The notes beneath the pieces were generated by a model. It did not search any database. It saw only the letters and a list, made by a program, of their open reading frames with translations, and was not told the DNA's origin. The position numbers and the translations under genes were made by a program. From Lachnospiraceae bacterium (GTDB lineage Bacteria; Bacillota; Clostridia; Lachnospirales; Lachnospiraceae), in assembly GCA_017938145.1 (NCBI GenBank), contig JAGBCB010000013.1, positions 80,005 through 144,004 of the forward strand: a DNA stretch of 64,000 nucleotides, in the 5' to 3' direction. Positions 36,153-45,800 of the stretch are shown here, one piece after another. Within the stretch, counting starts at the first letter, position 1; each line of letters starts with the position of its first letter.

Positions 36153-36178
36153 TAATTATATATTATAATATATAATTA
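36153..36178. promoter_or_regulatory. Perfect 26-bp palindrome upstream of the ATPase operon
   Basis: The two 13-base halves TAATTATATATTA and TAATATATAATTA are exact reverse complements; the centre contains TATAAT. It begins 33 bases before the ATG at 36120, where a -10 element and repressor site would be expected. Being pure A/T it could also be chance. Confidence 0.5.
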
Positions 36179-36228
36179 TTTTTTATGCAATATTTTTTCA
36201 TAAAAAATAATTTCTTTTTTATACACAA

Positions 36229-36253
36229 AAGCCCCGGATTTCTCCGAGGCTTT
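36229..36253 (-). terminator. Terminator after manC
   Basis: Imperfect arms AAGCCCCGGA and TCCGAGGCTT, followed on the minus strand by TTTTGTG, 13 bases past the manC stop. Confidence 0.75.
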
Positions 36254-36265
36254 CTGTAAAGGGCA

Positions 36266-37576
36266 TTACCCCTCATATTTAATTTTATCTGCCACACTAA
36301 TTTCCTGTCCCAACTGAACCTCAATAATCTTCAGTTCCATTCTGGCCTGCACCATGTGTTTACTGCCTCTTGGCATTTTCAGCACATCACCGGCCTTAAC
36401 CGGAATCTCTTCACCGTCAATGGTGGCAACGCCGTCGCCGGAAGCTACGGTCCAGATTTCGTCACGGTACATATGGCTGTGATAGTTCATCTTGCTGCCC
36501 GGATTCAGGGTTACCATGATGGTCATACTTTCGTCCTGCACGTCCATAACACGGTAGCTTCCCCAGGATTTTTCTGCAAACATAATCTGCTGGTCTATGG
36601 AATCCACATATGGTTTGATGTAGCTGGACTGGTTTTTATCGGATACCAAAATTCCTTCCGGACTGGCAGAAATCACCACATCCTTTAAGCCCATGCAAAG
36701 CACCGGAACATCCAGTTCGTTTAACACATGGACGTTTTCGCAGGTCTCGTTAAAAATAGCCTTTCCGATGTTTGGTTCTTCCATGGATTCGGTTAAGGTA
36801 TTCCAGGTTCCAAGATCCTTCCACTGGCCGTTAAAACGCATTACCTGAATGTTATCTTCGTGTTCTACTACGGCATAGTCAAAGCTGATTTTTCTCTGCT
36901 CTGCATAGCGCTTATACAAGTCCTGATAGTCTTCAAATTCAATCAATTCATGGGCCTTGTTTAACACATAACCAAGCTTGTAAGCAAACACACCACCGTT
37001 CCAAAGAGCGCCCTGTTCAATATACTTGGCTGCCACTTCTTCTGTTGGCTTTTCTTTAAACTCTTTTACGGTGCTTACCTTGTTCTTATCATTTGGAATG
37101 ATGTAGCCGTACTTTGCACTTGGATAGGTTGGTTCCATGCCCATCAGTACCAGGTTAGCGTCGCCCTGTTCTGCTAAAGCCCCCAGCTCTTTTACTGCTT
37201 CGAAATAGTCTTCTTCCACATACGGGTCTACCGGACAAACCACCACGGCTTCGTCCTCGGAAACTCCCATCACATCATGCAGGTATGCAGTTGCCAGGAC
37301 AATAGCCGGGAAGGTATCTCTTCTGCATGGTTCCACGCACACACCCACGTCCTTGCCAAGCTGGTTATGAATGGCAGACACCTGGGAACGGGAGGTAGCA
37401 ATCGTTACCTTGGCATCGGCATCTACGCTTTTAATCTGGCGGTATACCCGTTGCACCATGGACTCGTAATTACCGTCTTCCTGCTTAAAAATCTTTATAA
37501 ACTGCTTCGAGCGGATATCGTTGGAAAGTGGCCAAAGCCGCTTTCCGGAACCGCCGGATAATAATACAATATTCAT
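36266..37576 (-). CDS. manC: Mannose-1-phosphate guanylyltransferase with cupin domain
   Basis: A 436-residue enzyme making GDP-mannose from mannose-1-phosphate and GTP. The nucleotidyltransferase half has LLSGGSGKRLWPLSN, the VEPCRRDTFPAI segment, FKEKP and NGGVFAYK. The C-terminal cupin (about 340-436: PGSKMNYHSHMYRDEIWTV) is the phosphomannose isomerase-II-like domain of bifunctional ManC/AlgA proteins. It is the last gene of gmd-fcl-manC, giving the precursor for the two upstream enzymes. Confidence 0.93.
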   Translation of the reverse strand: MNIVLLSGGSGKRLWPLSNDIRSKQFIKIFKQEDGNYESMVQRVYRQIKSVDADAKVTIATSRSQVSAIHNQLGKDVGVCVEPCRRDTFPAIVLATAYLHDVMGVSEDEAVVVCPVDPYVEEDYFEAVKELGALAEQGDANLVLMGMEPTYPSAKYGYIIPNDKNKVSTVKEFKEKPTEEVAAKYIEQGALWNGGVFAYKLGYVLNKAHELIEFEDYQDLYKRYAEQRKISFDYAVVEHEDNIQVMRFNGQWKDLGTWNTLTESMEEPNIGKAIFNETCENVHVLNELDVPVLCMGLKDVVISASPEGILVSDKNQSSYIKPYVDSIDQQIMFAEKSWGSYRVMDVQDESMTIMVTLNPGSKMNYHSHMYRDEIWTVASGDGVATIDGEEIPVKAGDVLKMPRGSKHMVQARMELKIIEVQLGQEISVADKIKYEG

Positions 37577-37594
37577 TTTATGATTCCCTGCTTT

Positions 37595-38539
37595 CTAGCG
37601 CTCTGCTCTCATCGGATTGTTTAAGAAATCCTCATAAGATAAGCGGATACCGTCTTCCAGTTCGGTCTTGTAGGTCCAGCCAAGGGCTGCGCTCTTAGAC
37701 ACATCCAGAAGCTTTCTTGGGGTACCGTTTGGCTTTGTGGTATCCCAACGGATTTCGCCGTCGTAACCAACTACCTTTGCTACCAGCTCGGTTAATTCCT
37801 TGATGGTAAGCTCCTTGCCGGTACCGGCGTTTACGGTTTCATCACCGCTGTAGTTATTCATGAGGAATACGCACAGATTTGCCAGGTCATCTACATATAA
37901 GAACTCACGAAGCGGACTGCCGTCACCCCAGCAGGTAACATATGGCAGGTTCTGCTCCTTTGCCTCGTGGAAGCGGCGGATTAAGGCCGGAAGCACGTGG
38001 CTGTGGGTTGGATGGTAGTTATCATTTGGTCCGTAAAGGTTGGTTGGCATTACGGAAATATAGTCGGTACCGTACTGCTTGTTTAAGAACTCACAGTACT
38101 TTAAGCCGGAAATCTTAGCCAAGGCATATGCCTCGTTGGTCTTTTCCAGTTCGGAAGTAAGCAGGCAGCTTTCCTTCATTGGCTGCGGAGCCATTCTTGG
38201 GTAAATACAGGAAGAGCCTAAGAATTCTAACTTCTTACAGCCGTTCTTCCATGCGGAGTGAATTACGTTCATCTCTAAAATCATGTTTTCGTACATGAAG
38301 TCAGCCAGGGCGCTGGAGTTAGCAACAATACCGCCTACCTTTGCTGCTGCCAGGAAAACATATTCCGGTTTTTCCTGTTCAAAGAAAGCCTCTACCTGAT
38401 CCTGTCTGCACAGGTCAAGCTCTGCGTGGGTGCGGGTAATAATGTTGGTATAACCCTGTCTTTCTAATTCTCTTACAATGGCAGAGCCTACCATACCGCG
38501 GTGACCTGCCACATAAATTTTTGCGTTCTTTTCCATCAT
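37595..38539 (-). CDS. fcl: GDP-L-fucose synthase
   Basis: This 314-residue short-chain dehydrogenase/epimerase converts GDP-4-keto-6-deoxymannose to GDP-L-fucose using NADPH. The Rossmann motif is [11 protein letters not shown]; the catalytic Ser-Tyr-Lys are in LGSSCIYP and [11 protein letters not shown]. Two adjacent ATG codons begin the gene; GAGG lies eight bases before the first. It lies 12 bases after gmd and 18 before manC, in the order expected for one operon. Confidence 0.95.
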   Translation of the reverse strand: MMEKNAKIYVAGHRGMVGSAIVRELERQGYTNIITRTHAELDLCRQDQVEAFFEQEKPEYVFLAAAKVGGIVANSSALADFMYENMILEMNVIHSAWKNGCKKLEFLGSSCIYPRMAPQPMKESCLLTSELEKTNEAYALAKISGLKYCEFLNKQYGTDYISVMPTNLYGPNDNYHPTHSHVLPALIRRFHEAKEQNLPYVTCWGDGSPLREFLYVDDLANLCVFLMNNYSGDETVNAGTGKELTIKELTELVAKVVGYDGEIRWDTTKPNGTPRKLLDVSKSAALGWTYKTELEDGIRLSYEDFLNNPMRAER

Positions 38540-38551
38540 TGTTTTGTCCTC

Positions 38552-39604
38552 TTACTGCAGTGCCTTCTGTACAGCAGCTTCTCTCTTTGCAAGTTCTCTG
38601 TCGTGTGTCGCCATGATGTTTACTAACTCTTCATAGCTTGTCTTCTGTGGATTCCAGCCAAGTACGGTCTTTGCCTTGGTTGGGTCACCCCAAAGGTTAT
38701 CTACGTCGGTTGGACGGAACCAAGCAGGATTTACACAAACAAGCATCTTGCCTGTTGCCACGTCGTAACCCTTTTCATCTATTCCCTGGCCCTCCCAACG
38801 AAGGGTAATGCCGTTTGCCTTGAAGGCTCTTTCTGTGAAGTCTCTTACGGTGTGCTGTTCGCCGGTAGCAATAACAAAATCTTCCGGAACGTCATGCTGC
38901 AGAATCATCCACATACATTCTACGTAGTCCTTGGCATAACCCCAGTCACGTAAGGAGTCCATGTTACCAAGCTCTAAGTGGTCCTGAAGACCTTCTGCAA
39001 TACGGCCTGCTGCCAGAGTAATCTTTCTTGTTACGAAGTTTTCACCACGTCTCTCAGATTCATGATTGAACAGAATTCCGTTTACAGCAAACATGCCGTA
39101 AGCTTCTCTGTATTCCTTTGTAATCCAGAAACCATACTGCTTTGCTACTGCATATGGGCTGTATGGGTGGAATGGTGTGGTTTCTCTCTGTGGAACTTCT
39201 TCTACCTTTCCGTAAAGTTCGGAAGTAGATGCCTGATAAATCTTTGTCTTCTTAGTAAGACCAAGGATACGTACTGCTTCCAGAACACGTAATACGCCGA
39301 TAGCGTCTACATCGCCGGAGTACTCCGGAACGTCGAAGGAAACCTGTACGTGGGACTGTGCAGCCAGGTTATAAATTTCATCCGGCTGAACAAGGCTGAT
39401 AATACGGATTAAAGAAGAAGAATCGGACAAATCGCCATCGTGTAAGGTAATTGTATTCTTTGCAATTAAGTGGTCGATTCTTGCTGTGTTGGAAATGGAT
39501 GCTCTTCTTGTAATACCGTGCACCTCATAACCCTTTTCTAATAAAAACTCTGCTAAGTAGGAACCATCCTGTCCTGTAATACCTGTAATTAATGCTTTTT
39601 TCAT
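38552..39604 (-). CDS. gmd: GDP-mannose 4,6-dehydratase
   Basis: A 350-residue enzyme catalysing the first step from GDP-mannose to GDP-L-fucose. It shows [21 protein letters not shown], the [20 protein letters not shown] segment, [11 protein letters not shown], and the active-site [12 protein letters not shown] and [17 protein letters not shown] precedes the ATG at 39604. It heads the fucose operon and is divergent from the AraC/Fkp genes, so the 166-base gap 39605-39770 holds both promoters. Confidence 0.96.
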   Translation of the reverse strand: MKKALITGITGQDGSYLAEFLLEKGYEVHGITRRASISNTARIDHLIAKNTITLHDGDLSDSSSLIRIISLVQPDEIYNLAAQSHVQVSFDVPEYSGDVDAIGVLRVLEAVRILGLTKKTKIYQASTSELYGKVEEVPQRETTPFHPYSPYAVAKQYGFWITKEYREAYGMFAVNGILFNHESERRGENFVTRKITLAAGRIAEGLQDHLELGNMDSLRDWGYAKDYVECMWMILQHDVPEDFVIATGEQHTVRDFTERAFKANGITLRWEGQGIDEKGYDVATGKMLVCVNPAWFRPTDVDNLWGDPTKAKTVLGWNPQKTSYEELVNIMATHDRELAKREAAVQKALQ

Positions 39605-39770
39605 GTTTTTTCATCCTTTTCTTGTATAAAATGACACAATATTTTGAAACAGCTTGTATTTTAATAACCAATCTAAAAAAATAACATGGGCAAACTTGCA
39701 AAGTACTAGCATTATATTGGTTTTTCTGTTATACTGAATGTGATTATTCTTTTTGGAAGGAGGCGCTGTT

Positions 39771-40634
39771 TTGAATTCATCGGTTTATCGCGGAAGTACG
39801 GTATCATCCAACCGTATTCTCTATACCCCTTCCATCTTTGCCAGAACCAATCTTTTGCATCTGCAGGAAACCGGCACGGTAAAGGCAAAGGAGCCCCATG
39901 TCATGCAGCGTGAGCACCTGGCTTCCTATCTGTTTTTCATTGTAAAAGAAGGGGGCGGCACCCTGGAATACGACGGTATCACTTATTCCCTAAATCAAAA
40001 CGATTGTGTGTTTATCGACTGTCAGAAAAAGCATTCTCATTGCGCTGATTTAGATAAGTTATGGATATTAAACTGGATACACTTTTACGGGCCAAACATG
40101 GGCGGTATTTACGACAAATTCAAAGAGCGCAGCGGCAAGCCGGTGTTTCATACCGACCAGCCGGAGCAGTATTTTTCCCTGCTGTCTGAGGTATTTTTCA
40201 TTGCCTCTTCAGATAATTACATAAGGGATATGCAGCTCTACGAAAAAATCACGTCCCTTCTGACTCTTCTTATGGAAGACAGCTGGAATCCGGAAGGGCA
40301 GGCAAACATCTCCCGCCAAAAACAAAATGTGCAGGAAGTCAAAGACTATATTGACTCCCATTTTACAGAAAAACTCGCTTTGGATGATTTGGCGGAACGC
40401 TTTTTCATTAACAAGTTTTATTTAAGTAAAATTTTTAAAGAGCAGTTTGGCACCTCCATCAACTCTTATCTCTTACAGGTAAGGGTTACCCATGCCAAGC
40501 GCCTGCTTCGTTTCTCAGAGCTCTCCATCGAGCAAATCGGTTACGAATGCGGCGTGGGCGACGCCAACTATTTTTCCAGAATGTTTAAGAAAATTGAAGG
40601 CATTTCCCCGGGTGAATACCGGAAGAAATGGTAA
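39771..40634 (+). CDS. AraC-family transcriptional regulator
   Basis: This 287-residue protein has an N-terminal cupin-like sensing domain (GGGTLEYDGITYSLNQNDCV) and a C-terminal double HTH (about 185-287: KLALDDLAERFFINKFYLSK, GTSINSYLLQVRVTHAKRLL, GYECGVGDANYFSRMFKKIEG). The start is TTG at 39771, seven bases after GGAAGGAGG; a TTG at 39753 lies partly in front of that site. The gene sits 19 bases upstream of fkp and opposite gmd, so it probably controls fucose salvage, perhaps responding to fucose. The effector is inference. Confidence 0.88.
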   Translation: MNSSVYRGSTVSSNRILYTPSIFARTNLLHLQETGTVKAKEPHVMQREHLASYLFFIVKEGGGTLEYDGITYSLNQNDCVFIDCQKKHSHCADLDKLWILNWIHFYGPNMGGIYDKFKERSGKPVFHTDQPEQYFSLLSEVFFIASSDNYIRDMQLYEKITSLLTLLMEDSWNPEGQANISRQKQNVQEVKDYIDSHFTEKLALDDLAERFFINKFYLSKIFKEQFGTSINSYLLQVRVTHAKRLLRFSELSIEQIGYECGVGDANYFSRMFKKIEGISPGEYRKKW

Positions 40635-40653
40635 CATACAAAGGAGCAAAATT

Positions 40654-43600
40654 ATGAATATCAAGAAACTGAGAAACCTGTTTTTGAGCCAGAGTTACCT
40701 GGATACCATCCGGGATTACGAAGAACTTCTGGACAAAGAAAAAAAGACCTGGGACTATGTGGTACTGACCGCTTCCAACGAAGCCCAGGCCCGCACCTAC
40801 CGCAACGAAATTGATGTGCGTCTTGCAGAGGGCACCATTCCTTCCAATTGTAAGTATGTGGTTCTGGCAGACCCTGAGGGCAAACGTGTAGGTTCCGGCG
40901 GTGCCACCCTCAACGTGTTAAAGCACATCGCACTGGATGATTCCGCTTCTGCAGAACCGTTCAAAGACAAGAAAATCCTGGTTATTCACTCCGGCGGCGA
41001 CAGCAAACGTGTGCCACAGTACAGCGTCTGTGGCAAGCTGTTTTCCCCGGTTCCGAGAGAAATGGCAAACGGTAAAGCATCCACTTTATTTGATGAGTTT
41101 CTAATTGTCATGGCTTCCGTTTCCCGCCGTATTTCTGAAGGTATGTTAATTCTCTCCGGCGATGTTTTACTGTTATTTAATCCATTACAGCTGGATTTAC
41201 AGTTTAAGGGTGCCGCTGCCATCTCCATAAAAGAAGGTGTAGATGTCGGCAAAGACCACGGCGTATTCTTACGTGGTGAAAACAATTATGTGCAAAAGTT
41301 CCTGCACAAGCAGACCGAAGAAACCCTGCGTGACCTCGGTGCGGTAAATGATGCCGGAAACGTGGATTTAGATACCGGTGCCGTGCTGTTAGACACCAAT
41401 GTTATGAATGACTTATACTCCTTAATTTCCAAGAACGGTGTATATAACGAAGCCGGTTTCCAAACCTTCGTCAACGACCGTGCCCGCATCAGTTTTTACG
41501 GCGATTTTCTGTATCCTTTAGCCGTAGATGCCACCTTAGAGGATTACTATACCCAGGCCCCGGAAGGTGATATGTGTGATGAACTGCTCACCTGCCGTAA
41601 AGCTATCTGGGACAAATTAAGCAAGTACCAGATGAAGGTATTCAGCCTGTCTCCGGCGGAATTTATCCACTTTGGAACCACTACAGAATTATTGCAGCTG
41701 GTGTCCTCCGATGTAGCCAATTACTCCTTTTTAGGATGGACCTCCCACGTTGCTTCCAACATCGAAACCGAAACCGATTATGCTACCAACAGCAGTGTTG
41801 TTTTGGCTTCTGAAATCGGCAAAGGAAGCTATGTTGAAAATTCTTTTGTAACAGATTCCTCTGTTGGTTCCGGCAGCATTGTTTCCGACCTGACCGTGGT
41901 TGGAAAAACCATTCCTTCCGATATTGTTTTACATGGCGTTACTTTGGAAGATGACCGGTTTGTTGTGCGCATTTACGGTGTAAAAGACAACCCGAAAGCA
42001 AGACTTTGCAAGCAGGCAGAATTTCTTGGAAGCTCCGTTAAAGAAGTGTTGGAGCATTATCATATGGACGCTTCTGCCCTTTGGCCGGATAGCGAAGATT
42101 ACATGTGGTTTGCAAACCTTTTTATCCCAGCTGCCGATGAGGCTTCTGCCTTGGAACATGCCCTGTTGACCTATCGTATTTTCCGCTTGGAGGCTTCTGC
42201 AGAAGAAGTGGAATTCTGGCTGAATTCCGAGCGTGTCAGCCTCTATTCCAGCTTTAACCACGCAGACCCGGATGCTGTTTGCCAAAAGAAATCCGAGCTG
42301 GCAAAAGCTATTGTGCAGGCACGTTTCCTTGGACGTATCAATGCGGGTAGAAATTATAAGGATGCACTCTCTGTATTTGATGCAGGAGGCATAGACGAAG
42401 AAATGATTACTTCCCTTGTTGATATTGCAGAGAACTCTAATCTTGCCCTGGAAATCCGCATTTATTATGCTCTTGCAAGATGTCGTCAGATTGATAAAGA
42501 ACGTCGCGAATGCTTCATGCAAAAGAGTTTTTCTTCTGTCAGCGATGCCATTTATGACACCACCATGAAGAACATGGGCGACGCTTTTAGTTATCGCATT
42601 CAGACGGATTATGTAAAGGTAGAACTGCCTGTACGCGTGAACTGGGGCGGCGGTTGGACCGATACTCCTCCGCATTGTTTAGAAAAAGGCGGCGTTGTTT
42701 TAAATGCAGCTCTTAAATTAAACGGACTTGCTCCGATTTGGGTAGAAATCAAGAGAATAGACGAAAAGAGAATCAAAGTATCCAGTAGCGATATCGGTGT
42801 AGAAGGCTACATTGATTCCGTGGAAGACTTATTAGATTGCAGTAACCCATATGATTACTTCGCATTACATAAGGCTGCTCTTATTGCCTGCGGACTAGTT
42901 TCCCTGCGCGGAAGCAATCCAACACTGGACGAGTTGTTAACTAATCTTGGTGGCGGTTTTGAACTGTCCACCCAGGTTATCGGAATTCCTAAGGGTTCCG
43001 GCCTTGGCACCAGCAGTATTCTTTCCGCAGCCTGTGTAAAAGCAATTTTCGAGTTCTTTGGCAGAACCGCTTCCGACTCCGAGGTTTACCGTACCGTCTC
43101 CTGCATCGAACAGTTGATGAGTACCGGTGGCGGATGGCAGGATCAGGTTGGCGGCGTTACCAACGGTATTAAATTCATTACCACCAAGCCGGGCATCGAC
43201 CAAAATATTCAGGTGGAATATGTAAATATTTCCGAAGAAACCAAGAAAGAATTGAACGAACGCTTTGCCGTAATCTATACCGGTCAGCGGAGGCTTGCCC
43301 GTAACCTCCTCAGAGACGTTGTAGGCAATTATATCGGCGCAAGACAGGAATCTGTCCATGCATTATCAGAAATGAAGCGTATGGCCGTTCTGATGCGTTT
43401 TGAACTGGAACAGGGCAACGTGGATGGTTTTGCAGAACTGCTGAACAAGCATTGGGAACTTTCCCTGCAGTTGGATGCTGGGGCAACCAACACCTGTATC
43501 GACCACATCTTCCTTGCCTGTGAAGATTACATCGACGGTAAGTTCATCGCCGGTGCCGGCGGTGGCGGTTTCCTGCAGGTTGTGCTTAAGAAGGGCATAA

Positions 43601-43680
43601 CTAAAGATATGTTGAGAGAACGACTGAACTTCGTATTCCAAGGAACCGGAATTGATGTTTGGGATTGTGAGTTGGTGTAA
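40654..43680 (+). CDS. fkp: Bifunctional L-fucokinase/GDP-L-fucose pyrophosphorylase
   Basis: A 1008-residue protein with two enzymes in one chain. The N-terminal half is a GDP-fucose pyrophosphorylase (VVLADPEGKRVGSGGATLNV, IHSGGDSKRVPQYS, a beta-helix near 440). The C-terminal half is a GHMP kinase (RVNWGGGWTDTPP near 660, the ATP loop GIPKGSGLGTSS near 775, and the ending FIAGAGGGGFLQV). Fkp phosphorylates scavenged L-fucose and converts it to GDP-fucose, as known from gut Bacteroides. It provides the salvage route beside the de novo genes gmd and fcl. AAGGAG lies seven bases before the ATG at 40654. Confidence 0.93.
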   Translation: MNIKKLRNLFLSQSYLDTIRDYEELLDKEKKTWDYVVLTASNEAQARTYRNEIDVRLAEGTIPSNCKYVVLADPEGKRVGSGGATLNVLKHIALDDSASAEPFKDKKILVIHSGGDSKRVPQYSVCGKLFSPVPREMANGKASTLFDEFLIVMASVSRRISEGMLILSGDVLLLFNPLQLDLQFKGAAAISIKEGVDVGKDHGVFLRGENNYVQKFLHKQTEETLRDLGAVNDAGNVDLDTGAVLLDTNVMNDLYSLISKNGVYNEAGFQTFVNDRARISFYGDFLYPLAVDATLEDYYTQAPEGDMCDELLTCRKAIWDKLSKYQMKVFSLSPAEFIHFGTTTELLQLVSSDVANYSFLGWTSHVASNIETETDYATNSSVVLASEIGKGSYVENSFVTDSSVGSGSIVSDLTVVGKTIPSDIVLHGVTLEDDRFVVRIYGVKDNPKARLCKQAEFLGSSVKEVLEHYHMDASALWPDSEDYMWFANLFIPAADEASALEHALLTYRIFRLEASAEEVEFWLNSERVSLYSSFNHADPDAVCQKKSELAKAIVQARFLGRINAGRNYKDALSVFDAGGIDEEMITSLVDIAENSNLALEIRIYYALARCRQIDKERRECFMQKSFSSVSDAIYDTTMKNMGDAFSYRIQTDYVKVELPVRVNWGGGWTDTPPHCLEKGGVVLNAALKLNGLAPIWVEIKRIDEKRIKVSSSDIGVEGYIDSVEDLLDCSNPYDYFALHKAALIACGLVSLRGSNPTLDELLTNLGGGFELSTQVIGIPKGSGLGTSSILSAACVKAIFEFFGRTASDSEVYRTVSCIEQLMSTGGGWQDQVGGVTNGIKFITTKPGIDQNIQVEYVNISEETKKELNERFAVIYTGQRRLARNLLRDVVGNYIGARQESVHALSEMKRMAVLMRFELEQGNVDGFAELLNKHWELSLQLDAGATNTCIDHIFLACEDYIDGKFIAGAGGGGFLQVVLKKGITKDMLRERLNFVFQGTGIDVWDCELV

Positions 43681-43695
43681 AATATAGTGCAAAAA

Positions 43696-43719
43696 AACCG
43701 GAAGGTCTCCCTTCCGGTT
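43696..43719. terminator. Bidirectional terminator between fkp and the dehydratase gene
   Basis: Perfect arms AACCGGAAGG (43696-43705) and CCTTCCGGTT (43710-43719) around TCTC, with an A-run on the left and T-rich sequence on the right. Confidence 0.92.
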
Positions 43720-43739
43720 TTACTTTTCTTTATTAACTT

Positions 43740-45617
43740 CTATATCTCCTTCTTATCCACCTTCGGCATCCTATACGTCGGCACAATATCCTTTACCATC
43801 TCACGTACGCTTCCTGTTTCCTCATACACCGCATCCTTCAGCTCCATCAAAGCATCAAAGAATGCCAGGTCGTCCATCTCAATTGGTCTTGCAACAGAAA
43901 TCCGGTTATTCTCTGTCGTCTTTAAGCCTTCCTCTTCCATCAGGCGCTCTTCGTAAAGCTTTTCACCCGGGCGGAGGCCTGTGTACTCAATCATAATGTC
44001 CTCGTTTGGCACATAACCGGAAAGGCGGATTAAGTTCTTGGCAAGGTCTACAATCTTGACCGGTTCGCCCATGTCAAGCACGAAGATTTCGCCGCCTTCG
44101 GCAAAGGCACCGGCCTCCAGAACCAGGGATACTGCTTCCGGAATGGTCATGAAGTAGCGGATAATGTCAGGGTGGGTTACGGTAACCGGGCCGCCTTCTT
44201 TAATCTGCTTTTTAAAGAGCGGAATAACGGAACCGTTACTGCCCAGTACATTACCAAAGCGCACTGCCACAAACTGGGTCTTGGAGCGGCGGCTGTAGGC
44301 CTGCACAATCATTTCGCAGATACGCTTGCTGGCACCCATGATATTGGTTGGGTTTACCGCCTTATCGGTGGAGATAAGTACAAAGCGCTCTACGCCGTAC
44401 TTGTCTGCTGCCTGCACGGTTTTTAACGTACCGAATACGTTGTTCTTGATGGCCTCATTTGGACTGTCTTCCATTAACGGCACATGCTTATGGGCCGCTG
44501 CGTGGAACACCACGTTTGGCAGATAGGTTTCAAAAATTTTGTTGATACGGTTGGTATTTCGAACCGATGCAATTAACACAATCAGGTTCAGCTTTGGATA
44601 CTTTCTTAACAGTTCCTGCTGAATCTCATATGCGTTGTTTTCATAAATATCTACAATAATGAGCTTCTTTGGGCCTGCTGCCGCAATCTGACGGCAAAGC
44701 TCGGAACCGATGCTGCCGCCACCGCCGGTAACTAAAACAGTCTGGTCTTTTACAAACTCCGTTACCTTTTTCATGTCTACCTTCACCGGTTCTCTGCCCA
44801 GTAAGTCTTCAATTTCTACATGGCGAAGCTTACTCACTCTCAGCTCGTTATTTACAAACTGGTACATGCCCGGCACCATCCTGATTTCGCAGCCGGTCTG
44901 GTTGCAGATGGTGGCAATATCCGCTGTTTCTTTGCGGGAAACAGACGGCATGGCAATCATAATTTCATCAATTTTGTAGCGGCTTACTGCCTCCGGAATA
45001 AAGTGACGGTCGCCCACAATAGGGTATCCACTGATACTCTTGCCCTTTAAGTCCGGGTTATCATCAATAATACAGCCGATTTCTTTATGTAAGTACTGGC
45101 TTGTTTTAATTTCGCGGATTAACATGTCTGCCGCAGAGCCGGCGCCCACAATCATGACGCGGGAAAGCTTGCCCCGCTTTTTGTCGTCAAACTTACTCTT
45201 TACACGGCGGAGAATACGGTAAGAGAATCGGGTACAAACCGTTGCTCCCATCAGTAAGCCAGCATATAAGAACCAGTAGCTGCGTGGCATTTTAATTTCT
45301 GCCACCCAGAGTCCCAACAGCTGAATTAAGGTTACGGTAACGCCCGCTGTAATAATGCGCTGCAGTTCAAACCAGCTTGCATACTTCCAAATGCTGCGGT
45401 ACAGGCCAAACAGCCAGTACACCACCAGCACCATGGCAATGTTTGGCAGCATGGTCTGCCATACATGTTCCAGGTAAATATTATCAATTTTTTGAATGGA
45501 AAAGTCAAAGCGGATCCACAATGCCATAGTGGATGCTGCCATGACGGAAATAACATCTAATAATACAAAGAAAATTTGACGGAACATCATTTCTTTGTCC
45601 CGAAACCATTTAATCAT
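43740..45617 (-). CDS. CapD/PglF/WbpM-type nucleotide-sugar 4,6-dehydratase
   Basis: A 625-residue protein with four predicted N-terminal membrane helices (to about residue 135), then a CoA-binding-like Rossmann domain (VMIVGAGSAADMLIREI), then the catalytic dehydratase domain (VLVTGGGGSIGSELCRQIAA, FHAAAHKHVPLME, ISTDKAVNPTNIMGASKR). Relatives convert UDP-GlcNAc to the UDP-4-keto-6-deoxy sugar used for bacillosamine, fucosamine or O-glycans. This product is also the entry point to nonulosonic acids, so it could have supplied the damaged operon at 30-33 kb. That link is inference. Confidence 0.9.
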   Translation of the reverse strand: MIKWFRDKEMMFRQIFFVLLDVISVMAASTMALWIRFDFSIQKIDNIYLEHVWQTMLPNIAMVLVVYWLFGLYRSIWKYASWFELQRIITAGVTVTLIQLLGLWVAEIKMPRSYWFLYAGLLMGATVCTRFSYRILRRVKSKFDDKKRGKLSRVMIVGAGSAADMLIREIKTSQYLHKEIGCIIDDNPDLKGKSISGYPIVGDRHFIPEAVSRYKIDEIMIAMPSVSRKETADIATICNQTGCEIRMVPGMYQFVNNELRVSKLRHVEIEDLLGREPVKVDMKKVTEFVKDQTVLVTGGGGSIGSELCRQIAAAGPKKLIIVDIYENNAYEIQQELLRKYPKLNLIVLIASVRNTNRINKIFETYLPNVVFHAAAHKHVPLMEDSPNEAIKNNVFGTLKTVQAADKYGVERFVLISTDKAVNPTNIMGASKRICEMIVQAYSRRSKTQFVAVRFGNVLGSNGSVIPLFKKQIKEGGPVTVTHPDIIRYFMTIPEAVSLVLEAGAFAEGGEIFVLDMGEPVKIVDLAKNLIRLSGYVPNEDIMIEYTGLRPGEKLYEERLMEEEGLKTTENNRISVARPIEMDDLAFFDALMELKDAVYEETGSVREMVKDIVPTYRMPKVDKKEI

Positions 45618-45759
45618 CGCTTTTCTCCTGTTCCTTTCTGGTACTTTTATCCTATAAAATCACATGCTTTTCGGATTTATCCAATTTATAAATATAGCAC
45701 AACGATTTCCATAAAGCAAGTGCCGGGAGCATAAATCGTCATTTTTTTCGAAACTGCAC

Positions 45760-45789
45760 AAAAGGGGACGCAGATTTGCTTCCCCTTTT
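45760..45789. terminator. Probable terminator downstream of the 45.8 kb gene
   Basis: Arms AAAAGGGGA (45760-45768) and TCCCCTTTT (45781-45789) with a 12-base loop; T-rich exits on both strands. Confidence 0.75.
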
Positions 45790-45800
45790 GTATACCATTC

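Noticed and set aside
40492-40653. Longer N-terminus for Fkp
   Set aside because: The upstream in-frame stretch overlaps the AraC gene in another frame and lacks a ribosome site; the ATG at 40654 has AAGGAG.
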